From Dermacentor variabilis (lineage: Eukaryota > Arthropoda > Arachnida > Ixodida > Ixodidae): 64,000 nt of DNA. Location of the stretch: positions 159,547,105 to 159,611,104 of the forward strand of contig NC_134572.1 in the NCBI RefSeq assembly GCF_050947875.1, written 5' to 3'. Of the stretch, positions 53,998 through 64,000 are shown piece after piece (within the stretch, counting starts at the first letter, position 1; every line of letters starts with the position of its first letter). Both the position numbers and the translations under genes were made by a program. The notes under the pieces were generated by a model. That model did not search any database. It was not told the DNA's origin and saw nothing but the letters and a program-made list of their open reading frames with translations.

Positions 53998-55590
53998 CAC
54001 TCTAAAAAACGTTTGCACCCTTTGGAGTGCATCTCCGCTACACAACGATAATTGTCATCTGCCTTGATGCGTTTCCTTTCTTGAAAACGCCGCGCCCGCT
54101 ACTTCCCTGTCGGGAATGCTATTGGCGGCGAGGAGTTACGGAGTCGCCATCTATCGGAAGCGCCTCGCTGGCGTAGTATGAGGGATCACGCGGCGCGCTC
54201 CTCATAGGTTTTGCTGTCAGCGCTCACTGAAAACACCACGCGCGAGCTCTCCCGGACATTTCTATAAATACTTTCGAAACGAGAGAAGTTTCTTACTGTC
54301 TAAATAATAATCTTGGGCAAGCTGGAAGCACACAATCGTTTACAGACGCTATCTCTTTACCGAATACGTACTGTGAACGCCACTGCGCGCGGTCGCCGCG
54401 GATGGAGTCTCCCGAACCGGCTTCTTGCGTGAAAGGTATGTAAACGCTGAGAGCAAACTATGTGAAATATGTTCTTACAGTGTTTGTATAACTAAATGGA
54501 GCGTAATAGAACGAAGCCTCAATGCAGCGATCGCGCAGATTCGCAGCGACCGCAGCGACCGCGTCTGCATGCTTGTCAGCGCACTGTTTCGCTTTCTCCG
54601 CGCGCGCGTTTTCGCACCGTGCCATGAGCTTTAGGCCGCAGAATATGAGCATTTGACAGTATACAAGCAACCATTGTTGCGTGGGCGCTATCAGAGCTGT
54701 TCAAAAATAATTTCATTGTAGAGACTTCGACGCCTACGGGGACTGTGATGTCCCGTCGCGAGGATTCAATCTTTTCTTTCTTCTAAATTCTTTGACCTTT
54801 CAATATTATTTCTCGAGTTGCGTCGCACTGTATGTTTATCAGTGTTCTCAGCGTGCAATTTCCCGCTGCTCCTTTTTTTAAAATCCAGTGCATTAATTCA
54901 GAACACAAACATGACCATATGCCATGCTTTCTTTAAATGTGCTTCTTACCGCTGCCTTTCCACTCCACTGAACTTGCGAGTATCTATAGCATCGACAAGT
55001 TCATAGACCAAACCGTCATGACATTAGTCGGGCAGCGGACTCGGGCGAGCGTCTCAGTGCGCGTTTTCAGAACATCGCAGACCGGGCGACGTAGCAGAAA
55101 TCTTCCTCGCGTCTGTGCTTCCTGCATACCCGAGTTGTAGCCGATGACTGTTTGCCGGTTTTACGTTTCGCGAGCCAAGGTTCACGCAGCTTCTTGTCGT
55201 GCGGTTACGTGTGAATAAAGCTGACACCGGCCTCCGTTACGTGCGTCCGGCCCTGCGGAACCGAGCAGTAGCCTACCATGTTGCGCGCCTTCAAAGGCAG
55301 CCACTACCTATTGTAGTGCTTTGAAGCGTTGTAAAGGAGAGACTCGAAGCGGGAAAATTTCGCCACTAAATGAGGACCGCAGCGTACGAGGGAATTTAAA
55401 CTCGTTTCCAGCTCGCTTCGGCGCGCCCGAAGCAGCCGACGCGGCCGCTATGTCCACGTGATCCCTCCTAGTACGTCACGCCGACAGTGGCGCCAGCTTT
55501 TCCAGTGGTGCGCAGCGTTAAAGAAAGGAAACGCATCAAGGCAGATGACGATTATCGTTGTGTGGCAGATATACACCCCAAAGGGTGCAC
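53998..55590 (-). mobile_element. THAP-module element bounded by ACACTCTAA-family arms
   Basis: The left arm (about 53998-54090) reads CACTCTAAAAAACGTTTGCA, cccttt ggagtg, then acgataattgtcatctgcct and gatgcgtttcctttctt. The right arm (about 55510-55590) reads the complement (aagaaaggaaacgcatcaag, gcagatgacgattatcg, ccaaagggtgcac). Between them lies the 1.38-kb THAP module in inverted orientation to copy A. The right outer tip is eroded and no clean 8-bp target duplication was found. The arms are the same as those of the palindromic MITE at 55646-55959. Confidence 0.65.
54950..55279 (-). pseudogene. THAP zinc-finger exon, copy B (broken)
   Basis: Minus-strand homologue of 34072-34401. It opens MVGYCSVPQGRTHVTEAGVS, with the second zinc-binding Cys replaced by Gly. 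It keeps ATTRVCRKHRREEDF with the C-x2-H pair that copy A lost. A stop after the IHT motif is shared with copy A. The donor-like GCG|GTAAGAAG is also conserved. Each copy thus retains a different subset of zinc ligands. Confidence 0.65.
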
Positions 55591-55645
55591 GAAACGTGAG
55601 ACCGTTATCATCATCATCACGATATAACGATGTTTATACCATTAC

Positions 55646-55959
55646 TACACTCTAAGAACAGTTTACACCCTTTGGCTTGCCCCTTCTGCCGCACAAAAAT
55701 AATCGTCATCTACCTTGATGCGTTTCCTTTCTTTATCGCTGCAAGCCCGGAACTTTCCAGTGACGAACGGCACGCGCGTTATCAGAAGGGGCACTCCAAA
55801 GGGTGTAAACTGTTCTATGCTGATAACGCGCGTGCCATTCGTTACTGGAAAGTTCTGGGCTGGCAGCGCTAAAGAAAGGAAACGAATCAAGGCAGATGAC
55901 GATTATTTTTGTGTGGCAGAAGGGGCAAGCCAAAGGGTGTAAACTGTTCTTAGAGTGTA
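55646..55959. mobile_element. Palindromic MITE, ACACTCTAA family, with a third internal end
   Basis: About 314 bp. The outer 140 bp on each side are near-perfect reverse complements (left ACACTCTAAGAACAGTTTAC, right its complement). The central loop (about 55787-55818: gaaggggcactccaaagggt, gtaaactgttct) is not random. It repeats the terminal sequence itself in the orientation of the right end. TA lies at each tip. It sits about 570 bp upstream of the TOMM70 start codon. Confidence 0.88.
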
Positions 55960-56527
55960 CTCGCGTAAACCTGCTTGAAGGAGCAACATAAACACAGTTT
56001 TTTTTTTTTTTTTCAAATGCTGCAGCTTTTACTCCCGCCAAAAACAAAAGCCGAATGGCGAAGGACACTGTGATGAAGACTACACATGAGGAGCTGCGCA
56101 CTAAACTAAACGCATTTGTGATGCTGTAGTACATGCCGTAATCAAAAATACATAAAACACGTCGTGGAGGACGGTTCGAGCTCGGGCGTCAAATTTTGTT
56201 TGGGCCTCGCCAACTAAGCAAAACGACAAAACCCCGTAACTTCCCACGGTGCACAAAACAACTACGCGTAGGGGCCATGCATGCATGCAGGCAATATATG
56301 TTTATGCGCGGCCCAGCACAAATCGCAGTTTTGTGCATGTTTTTCAGAAGCCGTGTCCCAAGAAAAACATTTGCTATGTTATTATGAAAGTTATTCGATT
56401 TTTCTAGAGATTTTTATCAGCTACATAAAATTGACGGTCTTTCAGCGAGTCACATTCACGTTTGGGCTCATTCAGCGAGAGTTTTGTCATCGCTTGGCAA
56501 CCCCGCATAGGACCATTCCAAACCAAC
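55960..56527 (+). promoter_or_regulatory. Upstream region of TOMM70
   Basis: A 568-bp interval between the MITE and the start codon, beginning with a T run (56000-56014). No TATA box is apparent near the start. A short in-frame extension upstream of the ATG lacks another good start. The transcription start cannot be fixed from sequence alone. Confidence 0.35.
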
Positions 56528-56767
56528 ATGGCTCCCAGCGGGATGGCCGGCAGCGCCGGCGGCGAAGCGGCTTCCGAAGCTGGGCTATCCAAGTGGCAGT
56601 ATGCGCTCATTTTCGCCACGCCAGTCGCCGCCGGCTTGGCGTACTGGTACTACAGGAAAGCCCGTGGCAGGTCGAAGCCGCCCGGCTCCAGCGCCGGAGA
56701 AACAAAGGGGTCCAAGTCCGCGGACAAATCTCAAACCAACCACTCGCGCGGTGCAGCCGACGCCAAG
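56528..56767 (+). CDS. TOMM70: TOMM70, mitochondrial import receptor, exon 1
   Basis: 80 codons from ATG 56528 (context accaacATGg), ending AAG|GTGAGC in phase 0. It encodes a short N terminus, a single hydrophobic anchor (YALIFATPVAAGLAYWYY, about residues 27-44), then a basic stop-transfer stretch (RKARGRSKPPG) and a Gly/Ser/Lys-rich linker. That is the topology of Tom70: N-terminal anchor in the mitochondrial outer membrane, TPR body in the cytosol. Tom70 receives hydrophobic carrier preproteins handed over by Hsp70/Hsp90 and passes them to the TOM pore. An internal Met at residue 6 is an alternative start. Confidence 0.9.
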
Positions 56768-57038
56768 GTGAGCGACCGATGCCGAAACACGTCTCCGGAC
56801 ACCCGCGGGCACGTTGCCCAGAGCCCAACACGTGTCGGTGTTTCAATGCGGAACCGCGACTTGCATCTGGGAGCTGGAAATGGGCGGGACGCCCGAGTTG
56901 ACGGCCTGCAACATTGTCGCGTTTTTTTATTCGTGGTTGCACCACGCGCAGTAATTTCGCAAAGAAAACGTGGTCTTTAAACTCGATTCTCACTGCTCAC
57001 CACCAATTTAACTGCCGGTCTTGCTTTTGTTTACGCAG

Positions 57039-57212
57039 GATCCCTTCGAGAGGGCTAAGGCTTTCAAAAACCAGGGCAACAAGTACTTCAAGGAAGGCAA
57101 GTTTGATAAAGCTATCGAGTGCTACACGGAGGCCATCGCGCTGTGCCCGCCGCAGAACAAAAATGAGTTGGCTACCTTCTACCAAAATCGCGCTGCCGCC
57201 TACGAGAACTTG
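57039..57212 (+). CDS. TOMM70: TOMM70 exon 2 (first TPR)
   Basis: 58 codons, phase 0 to phase 0, between TTACGCAG and GTAAGC. It encodes DPFERAKAFKNQGNKYFKEG, then KFDKAIECYTEAIALCPPQN and LATFYQNRAAAYENL. These are TPR helices of the clamp domain that binds the EEVD tail of Hsp70/Hsp90. The K..GN.....Y..AI..Y..AI pattern includes the N of the carboxylate clamp. Confidence 0.93.
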
Positions 57213-57294
57213 GTAAGCCTGCGCTCATTTTTGTTGGCCGATTCACCTGTCCTGTTATCCTGCGTGGCTTGAGTGATGTGCCTAATCTGCGCAG

Positions 57295-57421
57295 AAAAAC
57301 TACACCGCGGTTATCGCCGACTGCACCAAGGCGATAGACCTGAACTTTCAGTACGTCAAGGCACTTCACCGGAGGGCGAAGGCTTACGAGGTCGTCGATG
57401 AACTGGACAAGTGTCTGGAAG
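57295..57421 (+). CDS. TOMM70: TOMM70 exon 3 (TPR)
   Basis: Starts after ATCTGCGCAG and ends GAAG|GTGAGC in phase 1. It encodes KNYTAVIADCTKAIDLNFQY, then VKALHRRAKAYEVVDELDKC. The K.L.RRA.A motif with R is another clamp residue set, the third TPR of the chaperone-docking domain. Confidence 0.93.
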
Positions 57422-57831
57422 GTGAGCGTCACCCCCCACCCCCCACCCCTCTTTACCTACCGCCCCTCTGTGAAAAACGAGACAAAGCAGTAAAATAAAG
57501 ATAAAGTGATGCTTGGGACACTGTTGACTCGTGAAACCTGTTTTATCAGCTAGTAAGTAGCTGGCGAAGTGAAACAAAGACTTACATTTCCTGTAAGGCT
57601 CCAGCAAGGACAGAAATGTGAACATCTGTTGTTTGCCATAAAGTTGCAGCCTGTCAACAGTCATTGAAAGTTTACAAAGAGTTATTGTGTTAATGAGGAA
57701 CTTAAATTATAACATGTGATTTGTCATTAAACCTAACCGTCGCAGACAGACTTGGTGTATAATTAACTTTGCAATTTGTAAAGAGAACTTTGGGCTCACT
57801 AGTGCTAAGGTTGTCTTCTGATTTCCCGCAG

Positions 57832-57941
57832 ACATAACAGCTGTATGCATACTCGAGGGATTCCAAAACCAGAACTCATTGCTTGTGACCGACAGGGTGC
57901 TGAAGAAGATAGGCAAAGCACGTGCAAAGGAACTCATCAAG
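57832..57941 (+). CDS. TOMM70: TOMM70 exon 4
   Basis: Completes the split codon from exon 3 (D), then reads ITAVCILEGFQNQNSLLVTD and RVLKKIGKARAKELIK. It ends AAG|GTAACT in phase 0. The D(V/I)TAVCILE.F...  wording is specific to metazoan Tom70 after the clamp domain. Confidence 0.93.
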
Positions 57942-58854
57942 GTAACTTTCCAGTGCATGTCCGTATGCTGCAGTATGCCAAGCAGAGTTTAACGCAAGAC
58001 CTCTACAGAGTCTTCCAGTTCCTCCTTCGCATGTCGTGATGCCAGCTTAGTCATGCACGTGACATCACCAAGCTAATAGCTGTTGATTAGTCGATGGGCG
58101 AGAAACAAGGCACCTGTGACATTGCTATGACAGCATCGTTTCAAAAAATTCTTGCAGATGTGTGTTCATTGCAGACTGGTGGATGTCTGCTAGCATATAT
58201 AAATATTTTCGGAGTTTCAATTAGGGGCCCTTTCGTGTGGAGGAGGAGCAAGGGGGCCTTGCATTAAAAATTTTTTAATTTTCGTTTTTTGAGTTAAGGT
58301 AACAGCTTTGTGTGCTTATTTCTAAAGTGAGGTCCATTTTTGGTTATCTCATTTGGTTCTAATGTTTTGCTAGGTTTATTACTTGATTTTCTGGGAGAAT
58401 CAGCCAACACTCAGTTCCTCAGACTTTGCTAAATGGCATGATTTCTGCATGGTTCAGGAAAGCGCTACAAGATGTAGGAAAGGACTTCCAGAAAGAACAC
58501 GTGTGAAAGTCAACTTTGAAGTGTCACAACTCTTGTTCTAGGGTAGACAAAGTGATAAGCTTGGTCTTAATTGCAATCATACAGAAATCACCGACACCCC
58601 AGTTAGCAAAATCTGTGGAACTGATTTGTCGAGAATTGTTCTCATCGGTCTTGCTGCTTTTGGTTCTGTATCCCTTCCAGCAAGCGTATAGGTGACTTTC
58701 TTTTTTTTAGTTTTGCTATTTGGAACATGTCCTTTCTAGCTTTTCGCGGCACATCCAATCATATATCACACCTGACTTTAGTGCAGTGCCCGCTCTGTAT
58801 TTACACTATTTAAAACTGGGTTCTTTTTTGCTGCCCATATTTGATTGCAGTCGG

Positions 58855-58950
58855 TACTTCAAGAACCACAGGCGGTCAGAATTAATGCACAGCCTGCCTC
58901 ATAACCCACTATGCAGCTTTGGGGCATTAAACCCACAATTTGAATCTGAA
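58855..58950 (+). repeat. Ruka-like SINE 3' fragment (diverged)
   Basis: aagaaccacaggcggtcaga, attaatgcacagcctgcctc and ataacccactatgcagcttt follow the SINE tail with many substitutions. It lies in TOMM70 intron 4. Confidence 0.5.
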
Positions 58951-59212
58951 GTCTGAATTCCCTGATAAGCTCAACACTAAATAGCATTTACACTTTGTCA
59001 GGCTTACAGTGAACTTTAGTTCGAGTTTTTCTGTGTTCCAGATGCAATGTTGCCAAGTTCTACTATATCTTGAATGAAAGGTTTCCTGTACACATCAGTT
59101 AATATTAAACAAATTACTCATAAATGTAATGGTTTTCTGTCAAACTTCAGAAATTGTGAAGCAGTTCCTCATAAATTAATCTGGACCTTTCTTTTTTTTT
59201 CTTTTTCTGCAG

Positions 59213-59343
59213 GTCCGAAAGCCGGTGATGCCATCGAAGCACTTTATTCGAAATTACTTTGTGTCCTTCTGTGAAGACCCAATTATTAAGGCTGTGCAGG
59301 CATTTCGTAAAGGCAAGCCGTATCCTAAAAGTGATAGTCCTGG
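59213..59343 (+). CDS. TOMM70: TOMM70 exon 5
   Basis: After TTTTTCTGCAG: VRKPVMPSKHFIRNYFVSFC EDPI, then AFRKGKPYPKSDSPG. It ends at GG|GTGAGT in phase 2. The P.MPS..FI..YF.SF motif is conserved in animal Tom70 between the clamp and the core TPRs. The intron before it is 1.27 kb. Confidence 0.93.
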
Positions 59344-59847
59344 GTGAGTTTTGCTTTTTGGCTGTGGCGTTTCACCAATGAGCTTGATGTCGCAGGTTCC
59401 GACTCCCACCCGTCAGGGCTTCCTGCCGATAGCAGTGGGAAGCGAAAGCGTCTGTGTACCAGTCGGGTGCTCAGCTCATTAAGGAACTTTGAATGGCTAA
59501 AATTAATCCTGAGCCCTTCTCTATGCGGTCTAAGCCCTGTGCTGATTTGTAACATTGGAACTGCAAAAGTCAGTCAACACATCGGCTCAGTTCACAGGCT
59601 TTAAACCTGACCCGTGCAAGAAATTAAGGCACTAGTACCTGCAACAGAAGTTGGATGCTTGAATGTTGAAACTCCATGTCATCAAACCACGGTTAAATAG
59701 ACGGATGTCTGAGAGAATGTCAAAATAAATCTCTCTGGGCAGACTACAAGCAGATGGTACATGTGTAACTCATTTGTAGATTTTAACTGGTGGCAATCCT
59801 CTCATTTGCGGCAGGTGTGGCAAGGGATTTAGTCATTTTTATTCACT

Positions 59848-60060
59848 GTGGTAGCCCAGTGGTTGTGGCTTTACGCTTCTGAACTCTAGGTTGCAGGTTT
59901 GATCCCAGCTGCAGCGACTGCATTTAGATGGGGCCAAAATGAAAAAAAAAAAGCACCTGTCCTTACATTTCCGTGGGCAAACTCGTTCTGCAGCCTTCCT
60001 CTATGACATCTCTTATAACCCGCTAAGCAGTTTTGGAATGTTAAACCACACATTTCATTT
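59848..60060 (+). mobile_element. Ruka-like tRNA-derived SINE in TOMM70 intron 5
   Basis: TGGTAGCCCAGTGGTTGTGG (A-box) and GGTTGCAGGTTTGATCCCAG (B-box) are followed by the body gcatttagatggggccaaaa tgaaaaa and a degenerate tail (tcttataacccgctaagcag). It is in the same orientation as the gene. The nearest relative in the window is at 62237-62463. Confidence 0.75.
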
Positions 60061-60196
60061 AGCAGTTTGGACTTTGGGACACTGTGTCATGCTACTTATT
60101 TTGTATTTCTTCAAATGCATAACAGTACTACAATGAAAAACCTGAAATTTTCCCTGGCCCCTCGCAAGCGCTGATCAGCAATTTTGTTCCTCGCAG

Positions 60197-60404
60197 GGGT
60201 GCATACGCACAGGCTGTGGAGTGCCTAGCCAACGAGAAGTATGAAGACGTCATTGCACATTGCACCAAGGAGATCGAAAACAACGGAGAGGCGCTGGCCG
60301 AAGCACTTCTGCTGCGAGGTACGCTGTACATGCTGCAAGGGCTGTCACAGGCTACGGTCGACGACCTCAACCGGGTACTCCAAATGGACACTGCCTCTCT
60401 CAAG
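60197..60404 (+). CDS. TOMM70: TOMM70 exon 6 (TPR; gene continues past the window)
   Basis: Starts after TTCCTCGCAG and completes a Gly codon. It reads GAYAQAVECLANEKYEDVIA, HCTKEIENNGEALAEALLLR and GTLYMLQGLSQATVDDLNRV LQMDTASLK, and ends AAG|GTGGGC in phase 0. These are TPRs of the preprotein-binding core. The six exons give 330 codons. The family is about 600 residues, so roughly half the protein, the C-terminal TPRs, must lie beyond 64,000. I found no further exon in 60405-64000. Confidence 0.92.
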
Positions 60405-61302
60405 GTGGGCCTACGATCAAAGAAACAATTTGTGCCTAGTCTGATGCTTGGGTTAATTGGATGAAATGTGTATTAGAATGACAGCTCAAGCATCACGTGT
60501 AACACAGAGAAAGACATGTTTCATCGTCCTCATTCGTGTTGCGTGTGTGGTTTGCACTGCCATTTCAATAAACTATTTGCAATCATGCTTCCACTCATTC
60601 ACTGGGTGATGCTTTGAGCACCTGAACCAAACATTGGAGGGAAGCTCAAGGCAAACACAGTAGTTCCAGTCTCCCATTCCAGGCACTGAAGTTCCAGAAC
60701 CTAGATCCTTACAAAAATGTAGATTGCTATAGATTATCCTTCTGGAAGAGATAAGTTTGTTACAAAGAGAGAATTGGTGACTGAAGGAACTGAGCTGCTC
60801 TTCTACAATTCCCATCACCCCGAACGAGCAAGCACTCTTTTCTAAGTTTGCCAACAATCTTGGAGGCAGAATCGTAACTCTAGAGGAAAAGCTGGGCGAA
60901 AAAGGGACAGCTGCAACAGCGCCATCAAAATGCAATTCTTGCAGCCAGTGCATTTATTCTCACAATGGCTAAAAGTAATCTTGCATTGTGCTGCAAATGC
61001 TCGAAATATTATCTAAAAATAATTATCTGCATGTGGCACATTGTATGGACTGCATGGGAACTTCGTTCCATATATCTCTGTGAAAGGTCTAATAGCCATA
61101 TTTAAAACTTGTTGTGCATGAGAGCATGACTGTGGGCATCTTAATTAGGCGGTGCAATCAATTCGCACAAGGCTAAGGGTCATGCATTTTGTCTCGGTTA
61201 CATCTCATCTGCACTAATATTGATATATACTGAAAATTCAGTGTACTGGACATGACAAAATTTACAAAACAAATAGTCTACGCTCATTACAATGGACCCG
61301 TG

Positions 61303-62158
61303 TACAACAGACTTTCAGATATAACGGACAATATTTCAGCCTTAGTTTGTTCCACCTATTTTATTAATGCAACGAAGTTCACTTTTAACTAACTGTGCTA
61401 CAATGGACTATTTGCTACAGTGGCCGAAAATAGCGGCAATTTTTTTTTTTTTTCCAATATCGCCCGTATAAAACGTACTGTAGTGAACAGTACTTATAGA
61501 GCCCCGCGGAAGAAGAGACTGGACTAGCGCCATAAGGCATATAGACTCGACAATGGTAGCCACGACATCAATGCAGTCATCTGTTTAATAAATGGCAATT
61601 CTCTGTAGGCCTTCTGTTCCTACAGTACTTTTGCCGTGTCGACACGGGCTAACTGAATTGCGAGGGTCAACTGACAATCGCAGCTCATTATTGCACGCGT
61701 GAGGGAGGAAGGCAGGGCAAAAACACGCCGTTTTCTCTTGTGCACATGAGGCGGGGGGGTTCTACTGCGGCGGCTGCTGCTTACGGTGCGGCCACCGTAT
61801 CTTGAAAGTGATCTGCAATGTAGACAGTGTACCCAGTGCCGGTAGCTTCATATGCACTGTGCTTTCGATGTTTAGTTCGCATTGAAGCGAGAGACAGCAC
61901 TAAGGTCACTTCACTTGCTGTTGCTGCCGCACTTGGTTAATTTGCTATCGCAATCGATGCTTCGCCTTTCGGGCAAAACTGCCGACTTTTTTTGTTCCTT
62001 TTTTACTTTGGACGTTCGTTACACAGTCTTTGCAATAAAGTTTTTACACATCGCGATCAAAGTTTCGGAAGTGAGACGTTTCACATATTACGGACTTTGG
62101 ATTAAACAAACGTTTTTTGACGGATTATCAGGGTCCGTTGTAACGAGAGCCGACTGTA
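61303..62158. mobile_element. pogo/Tigger-like non-autonomous element
   Basis: The ends TACAACAGACTTTCAGATAT AACGGAC and, from the right, TACAGTCGGCTCTCGTTACA ACGGACC are imperfect inverted repeats including the TA at each tip. About 856 bp with no coding content. It lies in TOMM70 intron 6. A T run (61440-61454) and GC-rich middle suggest a composite interior. Confidence 0.65.
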
Positions 62159-62236
62159 CTAAGTCATACTGTTTTTCCTTTGATGTTGACATGCAGGACA
62201 ATTGACCTTTATATTATAAATCTTTTTACCCGCCAT

Positions 62237-62463
62237 GATTGTTTAGTGGCTATCGTGCTAGTCTGCTAAGTATAAGGTAGCGGGATCAAGTTCCGGCCAC
62301 GGCGGCCGCATTTCGATGGGGGCGAAATGCAATAACACCCCTGTACTTAGATTTAAGTGCACGTCAAAAAAAACCTAGGTGGTCCAAATTCTTCCGGAGT
62401 CCCCCACTACGATGTGCGTCATAATCGGATCATGGTTTTGGTACATAGAACCCTATAACTTGA
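62237..62463 (+). mobile_element. Ruka-like SINE, complete
   Basis: A tRNA-like head (gattgtttagtggctatcgt, then gggatcaagttccggccacg), then the body gcggccgcatttcgatgggg gcgaaatgc, cacccctgtacttagattta and agtgcacgtcaaaa, and the tail cataatcggatcatggtttt with ggtacatagaaccctata. This is the best-preserved copy in the window and the reference for the fragments listed elsewhere. Confidence 0.82.
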
Positions 62464-63193
62464 CTATTATCAGTCTTTGAGTGCAATTTACCCATGATAC
62501 TTGAGATATGTCACATCGTGGGAGCTGTGTACCAGCAGTAATTACTGTCTACATTTCTGCCGTTTTCTCACAAATGCTCTTCTCAGTTGCTTGAACACCT
62601 CAGGGCACCTGTCTATCGTTTTAGCTTGACTAATATTTATATCAGACAACTCCTAAGCCAAAACTGTACTGGTCCTGTCAGTTTGTGCTAGAATAACTTT
62701 TCTTTTTCTCTGCAGTAATGAGTCATGCCTGTCGGCTCGTTCCACTAATAACTGCCATCTTTGAGAACTTGCCCCTATCATTTTGTAGTTTTCAGTTGTT
62801 TTGCTGTCGTGAGTGTAGAGAATATTACTGCAGACATTTATGTGCATTGGAGGAAAATGCTCTTCTGTCATCATACTAAATGTTTCCGTTGAATACAAGG
62901 GATAGACCATACAAATCACTTTTTTTAATGAGAACATTAGGCGAAAAAAACTAACAAAATAAAGAAAATATTTAGAAATCACACTGCGCCATACCAGTAA
63001 GGAACTTGGGAATTGAAAGGTTAAAAGGGCCTTGGAACAATCTTTAGCCACTTCTATGCCATGCTATTCCAAATTCTCACAAAAATGGCCGAATATGTTT
63101 TACTGCAACATTTTTGGCGAAAAACGCTACAATGTTTTAGGTTGTCATTCAAAATCTCGGCCGTTACTGCAAAACTGAAGCTTAACATCACTA

Positions 63194-63362
63194 TACAGTG
63201 GATTCCCGTTGATATGATTTTGTATATAATGTTTTCTGATATAATAATTTTTTTTTTCCGGTGCTTACCTTTTTTTGAGCTTGCTTTGGATGACACGATT
63301 TTCGGGTCGTATATCTTATTCTCTGGTTCCCGTAAAGACAGTATCAACGAGGTTCCACTGTA
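63194..63362. mobile_element. Short pogo/Tigger-like MITE
   Basis: 165 bp between TA dinucleotides (63194-63195 and 63361-63362). The left end is CAGTGGATTCCCGTTGATAT and the right end, read inward, is CAGTGGAACCTCGTTGATAC. It shares the CAGTGGA terminus with 6287-6826. Confidence 0.8.
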
Positions 63363-63737
63363 TACCGTATACTGTGCGATACCCAAACCTCTCTCTCGAA
63401 AGACGAGCTAAGTGCACAGAGAATCTCAGTGTCTTCTTCACTAGAAGAGCCGTACACTTCATCTTTGGAATCGCTCAATTTATCACTGAGGTCAACTTCT
63501 CTTTTGCGCAAAGGTGCTAAAGAAGATCAAGGTGTCGGCAGCGTAATTTTTAAAGGCACACAAAGGCCCCATGTGCCGCCTCGTTCCGTTTCCTCCGCCA
63601 GAATAAACTCACTCCTGCTTGCACTTGTGCTACCTTCTACCAGAAGCATGACAAATCACTGAGATGAACCAGGCTCATTCAAGGCATGGAAGGCCTTAAT
63701 AAGAAGCTTTAGTTCTGTTTCCAGCTCCAATTTCTCG

Positions 63738-63742
<5 letters not shown>

Positions 63743-63770
<28 letters not shown>
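63743..63770. repeat. (AT)n microsatellite
   Basis: About 14 AT units directly after gagag. Confidence 0.97.
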
Positions 63771-63773
<3 letters not shown>

Positions 63774-63774
63774 C

Positions 63775-63916
63775 CACCTGTTGGTTATAAGGGCCACATT
63801 TCATGTCGTTTAGGATTTTACGACCCTGCCTGTTGAAACTGCATCCAGATATATTGAAGATTTTCGTTATCCACATAGTATATTGAAGAGTTCGTTATAA
63901 ACGGGTTCGTCTGTAC
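63775..63916. repeat. Possible pogo/Tigger-like end fragment
   Basis: The right edge reads TTCGTTATAAACGGGTTCGT CTGTA, similar to the termini of the elements at 61303 and 6287. The left edge (gttggttataagggccacat) may be its eroded partner. Confidence 0.4.
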
Positions 63917-64000
63917 ATGTGTAATGCGAGTATCCACACATTATTATGCAACTTCTGGGCAGATTGGAACAAAATGTTTCTGCATTTAAGAGACACACAG

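Noticed and set aside
60405..64000. Further TOMM70 exons
   Set aside because: Both strands were read and no TPR text of the expected continuation was found. The interval is occupied by MITEs, a SINE and simple repeats.

Overview
The window is nuclear DNA from an animal, most likely a hard tick (Ixodidae, probably metastriate). The host genes have GT-AG introns. Most of the rest is transposable elements: tRNA-derived SINEs that look like the tick Ruka family, I-like and L2/CR1-like LINEs, TTAA-flanked foldback MITEs, mariner/Tc1/pogo relics and a Ty3/gypsy retrotransposon. The species assignment is inference. The element classes are read from the sequence.

Two host genes can be assembled, both on the + strand. 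The first is a small secreted leucine-rich-repeat protein with four coding exons (16036-16341, 37991-38316, 40272-40423, 40942-41120). They join in phase to 963 nt (320 codons plus stop), with a signal peptide at the start and an LRR C-terminal cysteine cap at the end. Its first intron is 21.6 kb because transposons have piled into it. The second gene is the 5' part of TOMM70, the mitochondrial outer-membrane import receptor. Six in-phase exons between 56528 and 60404 encode the membrane anchor and the first TPR repeats. The rest lies beyond the right edge.

Layout. 1-5.7 kb: an L2/CR1-like LINE on the minus strand, split by a Tc1-type DD34E transposon with 298-bp inverted repeats. 5.9-10.4 kb: a mariner relic, a pogo/Tigger-like MITE, a LINE 3' end and a tRNA-derived SINE. 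10.4-15.1 kb: a decayed I-like LINE. 16-38 kb: LRR exon 1 and intron 1. The intron holds a young gypsy element (19632-32269, ATAG target-site duplication, LTRs differing by one visible base). That element was itself hit by a nearly intact L1/Tx1-like LINE (26351-31841, in the 5' LTR) and by a probable solo LTR (23715-24335, between protease and RT). The intron also holds a mariner relic and a THAP-domain module. 38-41 kb: LRR exons 2-4 with two MITEs between exons 2 and 3. 41.6-49.8 kb: two decayed I-like LINEs with RNase H. 50-56 kb: foldback elements and a second, inverted copy of the THAP module bracketed by the arms of a palindromic MITE family. 56.5-64 kb: TOMM70 with intronic SINEs and pogo-like MITEs.

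The strongest candidate for something undescribed is the THAP-exon module at 33.8-35.2 kb and, inverted, at 54.1-55.5 kb. At the second site it sits between inverted repeats shared with two nearby palindromic MITEs. This suggests a THAP-domain (P-element-like) DNA transposon family with its own MITEs. Nothing in the window looks prokaryotic or viral beyond ordinary retrotransposons.
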